64,000 nucleotides of DNA from Acidobacteriaceae bacterium. Its GTDB lineage: Bacteria > Acidobacteriota > Terriglobia > Bryobacterales > Bryobacteraceae. The stretch lies in the NCBI GenBank assembly GCA_019240475.1, contig JAFAYI010000031.1, forward strand, positions 1 to 64,000, written 5' to 3'. The number at the start of each line of letters is the position of its first letter. The first letter of the stretch is position 1. Below, piece after piece: positions 34,837 to 42,915 of the stretch. A program made the position numbers and the translations under genes. The notes beneath the pieces were generated by a model that was given only the letters and a program-made list of their open reading frames with translations, was not told the DNA's origin and did not search any database.

Positions 34837-36572
34837 AAATTCCAGTGCTCGGCGCATTTGAAGCGCCGCATGAAGAAAAGAGAATTCTAGGGCCGCTTCA
34901 GCGGATTTCGCGAGAGATGCGGCGATATCGCGATGAAGAAGATGTCGATTACTGCTTAGTGGGCGTTGGGTCGGCCGGCGGCGTACTGCTGCAGCGCCTG
35001 GCGAAGGCAGGATTCAAAGTAGTAGGGCTGGAGGCCGGGCCGTTTTGGGATACAGAACGCGACTGGGTCAGTGATGAGAAGGGTTCCCACAAGCTGTATT
35101 GGAACGATCTCCGCATCACAGGGGGGAAGGACCCGTTATCGCTCGGGGAAAACAACAGCGGCAAGGGCGTGGGCGGGGGGTCGGTGCATTGGGCGGCTTT
35201 CGCGCCGCGTTTTCACCCGTCGGATTTTCGCGTCTATACCCAAGACGGCGTGGGCGCCGATTGGCCGATTTCATACGAAGACTTGAAGCCTTATTACGAA
35301 TTGCTGGAGCGCGAGATTCCGGTGGCGGGTCCGGCTTATTTTCCATGGGGCGACCCGCACGGCTACCCATACGGTCCGCACCCGATGGGCGGGGTGGGCA
35401 ATGTGCTGGTGGACGGATGCACGAAGCTGGGCATTCGTGTCTGCGCGGGTGGACCGGTGGCGATATTGTCGGGCTCACGCGGCAATCGCCCGCACTGCAT
35501 CTATCGGGGCTTTTGTATTCAAGGGTGCAAGGTTGGCGCGAAAGCGAGCACGCTGATCACGCATGTTCCGGAAGCGCTGGAATATGGCGCAGAGGTGCGC
35601 GAGCTTTCCATGGCGTTCCGCATTTCGATGAAGGACAAGCGGCGCGCCAACGGCGTTCATTATTACGACGAGAATGGCCGGGAACATTTCCAGCGAGCGA
35701 AGGCAGTAGTGGTTTGCGGTTACGCGATCGAGACGCCGCGGCTGCTGCTGAATTCGGCTTGTGCCGGGCACGATAGCGGCCTGGCTAATTCGAGCGGCAC
35801 AGTAGGACGGTATCTGATGGCGCAAGCGGGCAACGTCGTGCTGGGGCGCTTCGCAGAGTTAATTCGTATGTACAAGGCGCCGCCCGCGCATGCGCTCACC
35901 GAGGAGTTCTATGAAACCGATCCGAGGCGAGGGTTCGCGCGCGGCTTCGCGATACAGACAGTGGGCCCGCTGCCTATCGCTTTCGCCAAGCAGATGATGG
36001 TGGCGAAAGGCGCGTGGGGCTGGGGCATGCGCCGCGTGTTGATGGATTACAACCATTGGGCGACGCTCGGGGTGCTGGGCGAGATTTTGCCTTGGCCTGA
36101 AAATCGGGTAGAAGTGGCGGAAGAGAAGGATCAATTTGGAATTCCCGTAGCGAAGGTGAGCTTCAGCCTGCGCGAGAACGACAAGAAGCTGATCGAGTTC
36201 GGCAAGAAGACCGTGATGGAAGTCATGCGCGCGGCCGGGGCCGAAGAAGTAGTTCAGGAATCCCGTTACGCACACCTGGTTGGCGCCGCTCGAATGGGCT
36301 CCGATCCAGGAACATCGGTGGTGGACAAATACGGACGCACGCACGATGTCTCGAATCTTTTTGTTTGCGACGGCAGCATTCTCCCGACGCAGGGATCGGC
36401 GAATCCGGGATTGACCATTCAGTCGCTCGCTGCGCGGACGGCCGATTACCTGATAGCGCAGGGCGATAAAGTCTTCGATTCCGAAGAACGCGATATGACC
36501 CCGCCGCCGATTCGAAGACGGCTAGCAGTGCGCGACACTTTCGCCAAGGGTGTTCCGCGCGTGTTCAAGTGA
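34833..36572 (+). CDS. GMC-family flavin oxidoreductase
   Basis: The 579-residue FAD enzyme is of the glucose-methanol-choline family. It has the dinucleotide motif VGVGSAGGVLLQRLAKAG ending in LEAGP (about 43-70), and the GVGGGSVHWA motif near 110. A Cys-rich segment CIYRGFCIQGCKVGAKAS (about 223-240) and the C-terminal VCDGSILPTQGSANPGLTIQ follow, with the active-site region around VGAARMG. The family oxidises alcohols or sugars and passes electrons to quinone or cytochrome when paired with subunit 3. The start is TTG at 34833, overlapping the previous stop. No signal peptide is seen. Substrate unknown; the cytochrome c subunit usual in gluconate dehydrogenases is missing and the membrane protein upstream may replace it. 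Confidence 0.9.
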   Translation: MKIPVLGAFEAPHEEKRILGPLQRISREMRRYRDEEDVDYCLVGVGSAGGVLLQRLAKAGFKVVGLEAGPFWDTERDWVSDEKGSHKLYWNDLRITGGKDPLSLGENNSGKGVGGGSVHWAAFAPRFHPSDFRVYTQDGVGADWPISYEDLKPYYELLEREIPVAGPAYFPWGDPHGYPYGPHPMGGVGNVLVDGCTKLGIRVCAGGPVAILSGSRGNRPHCIYRGFCIQGCKVGAKASTLITHVPEALEYGAEVRELSMAFRISMKDKRRANGVHYYDENGREHFQRAKAVVVCGYAIETPRLLLNSACAGHDSGLANSSGTVGRYLMAQAGNVVLGRFAELIRMYKAPPAHALTEEFYETDPRRGFARGFAIQTVGPLPIAFAKQMMVAKGAWGWGMRRVLMDYNHWATLGVLGEILPWPENRVEVAEEKDQFGIPVAKVSFSLRENDKKLIEFGKKTVMEVMRAAGAEEVVQESRYAHLVGAARMGSDPGTSVVDKYGRTHDVSNLFVCDGSILPTQGSANPGLTIQSLAARTADYLIAQGDKVFDSEERDMTPPPIRRRLAVRDTFAKGVPRVFK

Positions 36573-36694
36573 GTGGCGCCGAACCACGGGGCAATTCGCG
36601 CCGCTGCGGAGCACAAGAAGCGCTTTTCGCAATCTATCCGGCATACTAAGAGAGACGTTCCGAGACCGGCTCAAGGGCTCGGTCCACAAACCGA

Positions 36695-37465
36695 ATGAAA
36701 ATCATAGTGTCCGTGAAGCAAGTGCCGGCTCGCGATTCCTCGCTGCGCGCCGGCAGCGATGGTAAGAGACTGGATGAGACCGACCTGACATACGAGATGA
36801 ACGAACCGGATGCGTACGCATTGGAAGAGGCGCTGCAGCTGAAAGAAAAACTCGGGGGCGAGGTGGTGGTTCTGAGCGCGGGTCCCGACCGGGTGGCTCA
36901 GACGATTCGAGAGGCGCTTGCAAAGGGCGCGGACCGGGCAATCCACGTGCAGTTGAACGATGGGACACAGCTAGATCCGTTGGCCGCGGCGCGACTGCTG
37001 GCGAAAGCCGTAGAGGCGGAAAAGGCGGACATCGTTCTCACGGGATTGCAATCCGACGATCTTGGTTATGGGCAGACCGGAGTGATTATGGCTGAACTGC
37101 TCGGTTACGCGCACGCGACTATTGTGATGGAAGTAGAGCCGCAGGGAGACCACGTCCGAGTGAAGCGCGAACTGGAGGATGGCTGGTTTCAAAACGTGCT
37201 GCTTCCCCTACCGGTCGTACTGACGATTCAATCGGGCATTAAGAAGTTGCGCTATGCCACACTCATGGGCATAAAGAAGGCAAAGACAAAGGAGATGAAA
37301 GTCATCTCCTCCGGTGAGTTGCAAGCGGAATTCGCAACCGGATTAACAATTGAACGCGTGTATGTTCCCCAACGCAATAAGCAATCGCAAATATTCAGCG
37401 GCGATGCCAAGCGGGCAGCGCATGAGCTGGCCGAGAAGTTGAAGTTTGAGGCTCGCGTCATATGA
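36695..37465 (+). CDS. etfB: Electron transfer flavoprotein, beta subunit
   Basis: A 256-residue ETF beta subunit that binds AMP and pairs with the alpha subunit to carry electrons from flavin dehydrogenases to the quinone pool. It begins MKIIVSVKQVPA and contains the NEPDAYALEEAL segment and the signature region LPLPVVLTIQSGIKKLRYATLMGIKKAK (about 170-200), whose loop contacts dehydrogenases. The etfA start overlaps its stop by 4 bp (ATGA). The gene begins 122 bp after the GMC gene on the same strand; a CATACT box at 36642 may be its own -10. No ETF-quinone oxidoreductase gene is nearby. Confidence 0.93.
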   Translation: MKIIVSVKQVPARDSSLRAGSDGKRLDETDLTYEMNEPDAYALEEALQLKEKLGGEVVVLSAGPDRVAQTIREALAKGADRAIHVQLNDGTQLDPLAAARLLAKAVEAEKADIVLTGLQSDDLGYGQTGVIMAELLGYAHATIVMEVEPQGDHVRVKRELEDGWFQNVLLPLPVVLTIQSGIKKLRYATLMGIKKAKTKEMKVISSGELQAEFATGLTIERVYVPQRNKQSQIFSGDAKRAAHELAEKLKFEARVI

Positions 37466-38421
37466 GCGTGCTGGTAGTGATGGAGCAGCGCGACGGCAAG
37501 TTGAGCCGGATGTCCTTCGAAGCGTTGGCAGCGGGGCAGCAAATCGCTGGAATCCTGGACGTGCAGGCTCAGGCGGCGGTTATCGGGTATTCCGACAACG
37601 CCAAGATAGCCGGAGTAGAAAGAGTCTTCGCATTGGACGACCCGCTGCTCACCGAATATACGCCGGATGGTTACACGGCGGCGATCGAGCAATTGATACA
37701 AGCCCAGCAGCCGCAGGCGGTGGTCTTTCCGCACACGTATCAAGTGCGAGACTACGCGCCGAAGTTGGCGGCGCGCCTGGGCAAGGTGCTGATCAGCGAT
37801 GTGGTCGCTGTGAAGGCAGAAGAGGCCTCCCCGGTCTTTGTACGGCAGCTTTTCCAAGGTAAGCTGAACGCGGATGTGAAAGCGGCGAGCGAGCAGCAGT
37901 TTGTGTCGATCCAGGCGGGGGCATTTCGTGTCTCCGAAGCGCCCGCCGCACGCGCGCCGGTGGAACGGTTTCCGGTAAAGCTGGATGCATCACAGATTCG
38001 CAGCAAACCGGAAGCGCCTTTTCGAGAAGCGCAGCGGTCGATTGACTTAGGCGCTGCCGAGGTAATTGTCTCCGTGGGACGGGGCATCAAAGAGAAAGAC
38101 AATCTGCCGATTGTCGAAGCGCTCGCCGATGTTCTCGGGGCCGAACTGGCGGCCTCCCGTCCAATTTGCGATAACGGCTGGCTTCCGATGGAGCGGCAAG
38201 TGGGAAGCTCGGGACAGACCGTCTCGCCAAAGGTTTACTTCGCCATAGGTATTTCCGGAGCTATTCAGCATCTGGTTGGAATGAAGGGGTCGAAGACAGT
38301 GGTGGCGATTAATAAGGATGAGAACGCGCCTATCTTCGAGGCCGCCGACTACGGCGTGGTCGGGGACCTGTTTGAAGTGGTGCCCGCGCTGGTAGACGAG
38401 ATCAAGAAGGTCAAAGCTTAA
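37462..38421 (+). CDS. etfA: Electron transfer flavoprotein, alpha subunit
   Basis: The 319-residue FAD-carrying subunit has an N-terminal alpha/beta domain from MSVLVVMEQRDG. The C-terminal FAD domain carries VSVGRGIKEKDN (about 208), CDNGWLPMERQVGSSGQTV and the family signature IGISGAIQHLVGMKGS (about 268-285), followed by VVAINKDENAPIFE. It forms a heterodimer with the etfB product encoded immediately upstream. The neighbouring GMC cassette makes a functional link possible but not shown. The PPIase lipoprotein gene follows after 6 bp or slightly more. Confidence 0.94.
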   Translation: MSVLVVMEQRDGKLSRMSFEALAAGQQIAGILDVQAQAAVIGYSDNAKIAGVERVFALDDPLLTEYTPDGYTAAIEQLIQAQQPQAVVFPHTYQVRDYAPKLAARLGKVLISDVVAVKAEEASPVFVRQLFQGKLNADVKAASEQQFVSIQAGAFRVSEAPAARAPVERFPVKLDASQIRSKPEAPFREAQRSIDLGAAEVIVSVGRGIKEKDNLPIVEALADVLGAELAASRPICDNGWLPMERQVGSSGQTVSPKVYFAIGISGAIQHLVGMKGSKTVVAINKDENAPIFEAADYGVVGDLFEVVPALVDEIKKVKA

Positions 38422-38427
38422 GCGTCA

Positions 38428-39465
38428 ATGGTTAGAGATATGAAACGTTGCGCCCGGGGCGGGCTGGCCCTAGCCCTGGCGCTGACGTTTGTAAGCTGCA
38501 ACAAGCCTGTTTCGAAAGATGTTGCCGCTACCGTCAATGGCCGCCCCATCCTGTATGGGGAACTGGAACGCGCCATTGCCGCTCAGTTTCCCAACGCGCC
38601 TTTGAAGGCGAATCCCGACCAGACCGTTCAACTGCGCCTTGAGACGCTGCGCGCGCTTATCGACAATGAGATTCTTCTGCAGCGCGCCGAAAGGGAAGGC
38701 CTGTTGGCTTCCGATGCCGATGTGGAGGCGAAGTTCAACGAAGATAAGGCGCTCTATACGCAGGAGCAATTTCAGAAGCTTCTTAACGACCGCAAAATGT
38801 CGGTTCCGGATTTCAAGGCGCAGATTCGCCGCGATCTGAGCGTTCAGAAATTGTTCAACAAAGAGATCGGCTCACATATCTCGATTTCGGATGCGGATGT
38901 GGCGGCCTTTTACAACGCGAATAAGTCGAGCTTTAATCTTGCCGAAAACAAGGTACGGCTGGCGCAGATATTGGTAACGCCCACGGCCGACCCGAACGTG
39001 AATAATCTAAAGAACGACAAGGCGCAAAACGATCAGCAGGCTCGAAATAAGATTTCGATGATCGACCTGCGGGTGCGGCAAGGAGAGGACTTCGCAACTC
39101 TTGCGCAAAACTATTCGGAGGATGCGAACACGGCCCCAAACGGAGGAGATTTGGGTTTCGTGCCCGAGTCCGCGCTGGAAAAGGTGAATCCCGAGCTGCG
39201 GAAAGCGATCCTCGAAATGACGCCGGGACAGGTTTCACCGGTTCTAAGAACCGCGGAGGGTTATCGGATCATCAAGCTGATCTCGAAAGAGCCGGCCGGA
39301 CAGAGGCAGTTGAGCGACCCCCGGGTGCAGGAAGAAATTCGGCAAGGCTTGTTCCAAGCGAAAGAACAAGTGCTGCGATCGGCATTTTACGAAGTTGCGC
39401 GAAGCGAAGCGAAGGTGGTGAATTATTATGCGCAGTCCGTGTTGGAGAGCAGAGACAAGAAGTAA
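38428..39465 (+). CDS. PpiC/SurA-type peptidyl-prolyl isomerase lipoprotein
   Basis: This 345-residue periplasmic folding factor has a signal peptide with lipobox FVSC (Cys near residue 24). A SurA-like N-terminal helical chaperone domain (about 30-150) follows, and then a parvulin domain (about 165-290, with RLAQILVTP, GGDLGFVPESALE and GYRIIKLISKE). It is expected to assist outer-membrane or secreted proteins. The ATG at 38428 is used; an ATG at 38440 (MKRCARGG) would remove four residues and fits a signal peptide equally well. The gene is 6 bp after etfA, probably on the same transcript, although the functions seem unrelated. Confidence 0.88.
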   Translation: MVRDMKRCARGGLALALALTFVSCNKPVSKDVAATVNGRPILYGELERAIAAQFPNAPLKANPDQTVQLRLETLRALIDNEILLQRAEREGLLASDADVEAKFNEDKALYTQEQFQKLLNDRKMSVPDFKAQIRRDLSVQKLFNKEIGSHISISDADVAAFYNANKSSFNLAENKVRLAQILVTPTADPNVNNLKNDKAQNDQQARNKISMIDLRVRQGEDFATLAQNYSEDANTAPNGGDLGFVPESALEKVNPELRKAILEMTPGQVSPVLRTAEGYRIIKLISKEPAGQRQLSDPRVQEEIRQGLFQAKEQVLRSAFYEVARSEAKVVNYYAQSVLESRDKK

Positions 39466-39494
39466 GTAGCGCCGGGTCAGAAGCGGCGATGTAT

Positions 39495-40211
39495 TCAGGG
39501 AAGCGGCAGCGTGGTAACGATCAAAGCGCGGGCGGAGGGATCCGATCGGCCTTGGTAAGAGTGAGGCTCAACCGAATCGAAATAGACGCTGTCGCCCGGG
39601 GCGAGGTAATGGTCTTCCAATTCGTAGTGGATTGACAGCACGCCCGATAGCACATGCACCAGTTCCCAGCCCTCGTGAGAATGCTCGCCCCTTTTGTTGT
39701 TTTCGCTCGACGGGAATTCAGCCAGGTAAGCGGACAGCCGCTTGTCCACGACGTCATAGGTCAGGACTTCGAAAAAGAAGGCGGGCTGGGTGTCATCGGG
39801 ATTTTGAGGAAACCGGATTCTCTCTGGAGCTCTGCTGATGGCGAAAACGCGTTTTGACCGCGTCGCATCGAAAAAGTGATCGAGCCCCACGTCGAACACC
39901 ACCGCGATGCGCGAAAGAGTTGGCAAGGTGGGCATCAGCTTGCCATTTTCAAGCTGAGAGAGCATCGACGCAGACAACCCGGAGTGCCGGCCCAGATCCG
40001 CAAGACCCATCCTCTTACGAAGTCTCAACTCGCGTAGCTTGGACCCGATTCCATAATCGCCCAGCATCTTACTGATAGCCCATGTGGCTTTTTCATATGC
40101 GCTCAACTCAGATTCGACCGACTGAATTTCGAGCCGCGTTGATTCAGAGTTGCTAAACACGCTTTCTTCCGGCTCAACTTTTAGCTCGCCGGTCGCCTTA
40201 AAGTTGCTCAT
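39495..40211 (-). CDS. XRE-family regulator with C-terminal cupin
   Basis: The 238-residue regulator has a helix-turn-helix of the Cro/CI type (about 60-115: LRELRLRKRMGLADLGRHSG then SMLSQLENGKLMPTLPTLSRIA). A cupin_2 domain (about 155-236) follows, with HSHEGWELVHVLSG and LAPGDSVYFDS. This layout is common in regulators of metabolite pathways, where the cupin senses a small molecule. The first 50 residues are a polar extension without recognised motif. It is divergent from the ECF sigma gene with only 38 bp between the starts, so shared regulation is likely. Confidence 0.88.
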   Translation of the reverse strand: MSNFKATGELKVEPEESVFSNSESTRLEIQSVESELSAYEKATWAISKMLGDYGIGSKLRELRLRKRMGLADLGRHSGLSASMLSQLENGKLMPTLPTLSRIAVVFDVGLDHFFDATRSKRVFAISRAPERIRFPQNPDDTQPAFFFEVLTYDVVDKRLSAYLAEFPSSENNKRGEHSHEGWELVHVLSGVLSIHYELEDHYLAPGDSVYFDSVEPHSYQGRSDPSARALIVTTLPLP

Positions 40212-40249
40212 AGGAGCTTCGCAAATAGGATTCTGCGACCTCGGCTGAG

Positions 40250-40837
40250 ATGCAAAATCGACTTTACGCGGACAACACAGAGGAGGAGTTACTGGCCATG
40301 TGTGAGCATGGCGAGCAAGACGCCTTCGGAGAACTGGCGCAACGTTATCAGCCCATGGCTTTTAACGCCGCGCATTTGATATTGAAGAACCACCACGAAG
40401 CAGAGGAGCAGGTCCAGCAGTCCTTTGTGAAGGCGTATGAAAACATGGATCGTTTCCGGCGCGATTCTAAGTTTTCGACCTGGCTTGTGAGGATTGTGGT
40501 GAACGAGTGCCTGATGCGGCTCCGCCATTTCAGGCGCTCAAAGCTTGTATCGCTTGAATGCATGAGCTCGGCAGGAGAATCGATCACATTCGAGCTTTGC
40601 GACCGATGCCGCTCCCCGGAGATGGAGATGCAGAGCGCAGAGAGGGTCGAGATCCTGCGGCGGGAGATTCGTCGGATTCCGCCTCTATTAAGAAATGTGT
40701 TTCTGCTTCGGGAAATCGAGCAGAAGCCGATGCCCGATGTGGCCGAAACGCTTGGCATTTCCGTGTACGCAGCGAAGAGCCGGCTGCTGAGGGCGCGCGC
40801 AGAACTGAAAAGCCGGTTGGAACGGCAGCTATGTTAG
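40250..40837 (+). CDS. ECF-type RNA polymerase sigma factor
   Basis: This 195-residue group 4 sigma factor has region 2 (about 25-95), with AFGELAQRYQPMAFNAAHLIL and FSTWLVRIVVNECLMRLR. Region 4 (about 125-190) shows IPPLLRNVFLLREIEQKPMPDVAETLGIS and AAKSRLLRARAEL. The linker is short. No anti-sigma factor gene is adjacent, so its control is unclear; the divergent HTH-cupin regulator is a candidate. The small membrane-protein gene 185 bp downstream may be a target. Confidence 0.92.
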   Translation: MQNRLYADNTEEELLAMCEHGEQDAFGELAQRYQPMAFNAAHLILKNHHEAEEQVQQSFVKAYENMDRFRRDSKFSTWLVRIVVNECLMRLRHFRRSKLVSLECMSSAGESITFELCDRCRSPEMEMQSAERVEILRREIRRIPPLLRNVFLLREIEQKPMPDVAETLGISVYAAKSRLLRARAELKSRLERQLC

Positions 40838-41022
40838 CCGGGGCTGCGCCCTGGAATTTAAACAGCGGTGTGGAAATCGGCGCACGTTAGCTTAATCGAG
40901 AGGTGCAACGATATGCACTTCTACCAGAGGCTGTTGTTGTTCCGAGTGTCTGGAATCGCCGGCGTACTCGACAACATAAATCGATTTCTCTTTAAAAGCA
41001 TCTAACTACCGAAGGAGGAGTC

Positions 41023-41292
41023 ATGACACCTGAACTTATTACGGAGCCTCGCGCACAAGCTCGCTCGGAACATCGAGAGGGGCCGATTGCGCGGAGCATA
41101 GAACAACAGACGGCGAAATTGCCTTCCGATACGTGGTTATGGGCGGCGATGGGATCGATTGGCATCTCTTTGTTCTTTCAGATGACAGGCGACGAACGGA
41201 AAGCCAACTTTGTGGGCCATTGGGCGCCGACGTTTCTGCTGCTCGGTCTGTATAACAAATTGGTTAAGCTTCACGGCTCGGAAGGGGTTTGA
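41023..41292 (+). CDS. Small membrane protein (89 residues), unknown function
   Basis: A strong ribosome site, AAGGAGGAG, lies five bases before the ATG, which makes this small gene convincing. The product has a polar N-terminus ending in IARSIEQQTAKLPSDTWLWA, then two short hydrophobic segments (about 42-55 and 67-78) separated by a charged GDERKANFVGHWAP loop. Similar small proteins are widespread as conserved hypotheticals, to my recollection. The function is unknown. It sits between the ECF sigma factor and queE on the same strand. Confidence 0.82.
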   Translation: MTPELITEPRAQARSEHREGPIARSIEQQTAKLPSDTWLWAAMGSIGISLFFQMTGDERKANFVGHWAPTFLLLGLYNKLVKLHGSEGV

Positions 41293-41333
41293 GGTTCTGA
41301 GTTCGAAACGAGTTGGTCCGTTACGCTGACGGT

Positions 41334-41930
41334 ATGAGGCAGTATGCCGTCAACGAAATTTTCTACAGCCTACAAGGGGAGGGCGTTCGAGCCGGGACGC
41401 CCAACTTCTTTTTGCGGTTTGCCGGCTGCAATCTCAGTTGTAAACAAGAGACGCACGGCTTCGATTGCGACACGGAATTCATTTCCAGCCGAAAGATGAC
41501 GCTCGATGAAATCTCCGACGAGCTAGCTGTACTGTCCAGAGAATGCAAGTGGATTGTGTTGTCGGGCGGGGAGCCCGGGCTCCAAATTGACGGCGAGCTG
41601 ATAGCCGGTCTGCACGGTTTGGGCTACAGATTGGCGGTCGAGACGAACGGAAGCATCACACTGCCCGAAGGTTTAGATTGGATCACCGTCAGCCCGAAGG
41701 TTGCCGAGCACGCCATCCGGCAAACCACGGCGAACGAGGTGAAATATGTGCGCGGGTACGGGCAAGGAATTCCGCGGACAGTCGTCGAGGCCGAGCACTA
41801 CGTCATCTCTCCGGCTTTCGAGGGCGAGAACTTGCCGAAGAGGACGCTTGAGTGGTGCATTCGGCTGGTGAAGGAAAACCCGGCATGGCGTTTGTCGGTG
41901 CAGCAACATAAGATCTGGTCGATTCGATAG
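41334..41930 (+). CDS. queE: 7-carboxy-7-deazaguanine synthase
   Basis: The 198-residue radical-SAM enzyme makes the deazapurine ring intermediate in queuosine/preQ0 synthesis. It starts MRQYAVNEIFYSLQGEG, the family hallmark, and has the GGEPGLQ motif and VETNGS. The C-terminal LSVQQHKIWSIR is also typical. The iron-sulfur cysteines are Cys32, Cys36 and Cys45, spaced CX3CX8C instead of the CX3CX2C of most radical-SAM enzymes; insertions at this place are known in some QueE proteins. The ATG at 41334 is preferred over one at 41313. No queC, queD or queF is in the window. Confidence 0.9.
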   Translation: MRQYAVNEIFYSLQGEGVRAGTPNFFLRFAGCNLSCKQETHGFDCDTEFISSRKMTLDEISDELAVLSRECKWIVLSGGEPGLQIDGELIAGLHGLGYRLAVETNGSITLPEGLDWITVSPKVAEHAIRQTTANEVKYVRGYGQGIPRTVVEAEHYVISPAFEGENLPKRTLEWCIRLVKENPAWRLSVQQHKIWSIR

Positions 41931-41960
41931 AGGAGCCGAGGTTTGAGGCCCGGCAGATGC

Positions 41961-42278
41961 TCACGAGACCTGCTCGGTGAGCCAATCAAGATAGACGAAG
42001 AGGCCGTCCACGATCGGAACTGCTACGATCTCAGGCGTCTGGTAGGAGTGCATTTCTTTGAGCCGGTCGCGCAGGGCGGGGAAGACCTGCCGCGTGGTCT
42101 TGATAAGCAATAGACTTTCGTCGGAGTGCTCGATCTCCCCCTTCCAACGGTAGATGCTCCTGACGGTAGGCAAGACGTTGACGCACGCGGCTAGGCGCGC
42201 TTCGACAAGAGCGCTCCCGATGCGCAATGCGTCCTTCTCATTTGAGAAGGTAGAAAGAACAACTAGGGCATCGGTCAT
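41961..42278 (-). CDS. cutA: CutA-type divalent cation tolerance protein
   Basis: The 105-residue protein matches CutA1, a small trimeric ferredoxin-like protein linked by name to copper tolerance in E. coli, but of uncertain function. Hallmarks are VVLSTFSNEKDALRIG, LAACVNVLPTVRSIYRWKGEIEHSDESLLLIKT in sequence, and SYQTPEIVAVPI. The start chosen is ATG at 42278 because the family begins there; an upstream in-frame start at 42341 would add 21 unrelated residues. It ends 31 bp from the convergent queE. Confidence 0.92.
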   Translation of the reverse strand: MTDALVVLSTFSNEKDALRIGSALVEARLAACVNVLPTVRSIYRWKGEIEHSDESLLLIKTTRQVFPALRDRLKEMHSYQTPEIVAVPIVDGLFVYLDWLTEQVS

Positions 42279-42326
42279 AAAAGCAGCTAATAGTGATTGC
42301 GAGTTATTCCCAGTATGCGTAACGGA

Positions 42327-42349
42327 CGGCAGTAGGGACAAGACTGCCG
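42327..42349. repeat. Inverted repeat upstream of cutA
   Basis: CGGCAGT and ACTGCCG are exact complements with a 9-base spacer. It may be a leader hairpin of cutA or an operator; no T-run follows on either strand. Confidence 0.35.
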
Positions 42350-42476
42350 GCCTCTATTCTACAAATCGCCACGACCCACCCAGAGGACGAGCTATCTAAT
42401 CGGATGCCGACCTGATATTTGAGCGGGGTGTGATGGCGAATGCCGTCACTGGGTTCCCTCTATTGGCCGGGCGGCA

Positions 42477-42510
42477 GGCTTGACCTGGGACTGCGCGCTC
42501 AAGTCAAGCC
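42477..42510. repeat. Inverted repeat upstream of the FtsB-like gene
   Basis: GGCTTGAC and GTCAAGCC are exact 8-base complements separated by 18 bases. The half-site spacing of 26 bp centre to centre is not a whole number of helical turns. A binding site or an RNA hairpin are both possible. Confidence 0.35.
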
Positions 42511-42585
42511 ATCTATTACAAATCTTGGATTTCGGCTGGACCTTTCGTTGAAACAAGTTTATAAACATATGTAGGACCCCTCGCA

Positions 42586-42915
42586 TTGATACCTCGTTCG
42601 ATCCTTCGCGTTCTAGCGGCTGTGGCGGCGCTGGCCGGGCTAGCGGCTTATGCCACGATTATGCTGCGAGGGCCGCAAGGGATCAACACGCTCCAGGAGA
42701 AGCATCGGCAGATTCGGGCGCTGGAAGAGCAGAACGCGAATCTCCTTCGGGACATTGAGGCCAAGAAGCGGCGGATCGATAGCCTCACGAACGATCCGAG
42801 CGCACAGGCGGTTGCGGTGGAGAAAGAGCAAAGGAAAGTGCACCCGGGCGAAACGCGATTCGATACGCCGGGCGCCAGGATCACGACCCCGGGCGGCACG
42901 AAAGAATCTCAGTAG
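42586..42915 (+). CDS. FtsB/DivIC-like septum formation initiator protein
   Basis: This 109-residue bitopic membrane protein has an N-terminal helix (about 5-25), a coiled coil (about 33-70, LQEKHRQIRALEEQNANLLRDIEA) and the conserved IDSLTNDPSAQAVAVEKE segment. This is the standard layout of FtsB/DivIC proteins, which link FtsL and FtsQ in the divisome. The start is TTG at 42586, with the membrane helix right after it. The last 35 bp overlap the convergent aminotransferase gene. No other division gene is adjacent. Confidence 0.85.
   Translation: MIPRSILRVLAAVAALAGLAAYATIMLRGPQGINTLQEKHRQIRALEEQNANLLRDIEAKKRRIDSLTNDPSAQAVAVEKEQRKVHPGETRFDTPGARITTPGGTKESQ

Larger units (their letters stand above)
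42279..42585. other. 307-bp gap with two inverted repeats
   Basis: No gene is seen between cutA and the FtsB-like gene. The gap holds two perfect inverted repeats. CGGCAGT-N9-ACTGCCG (42327-42349) lies 49 bp before the cutA start. GGCTTGAC-N18-GTCAAGCC (42477-42510) lies 76 bp before the FtsB-like start. The sequence TTGAAACAAGTTTATAAACATATG (split here as TTGAAA, CAAGTT, TATAAA, CATATG; 42549-42572) just before the FtsB-like gene is AT-rich and could be its promoter region, but spacing is not canonical. Confidence 0.45.
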
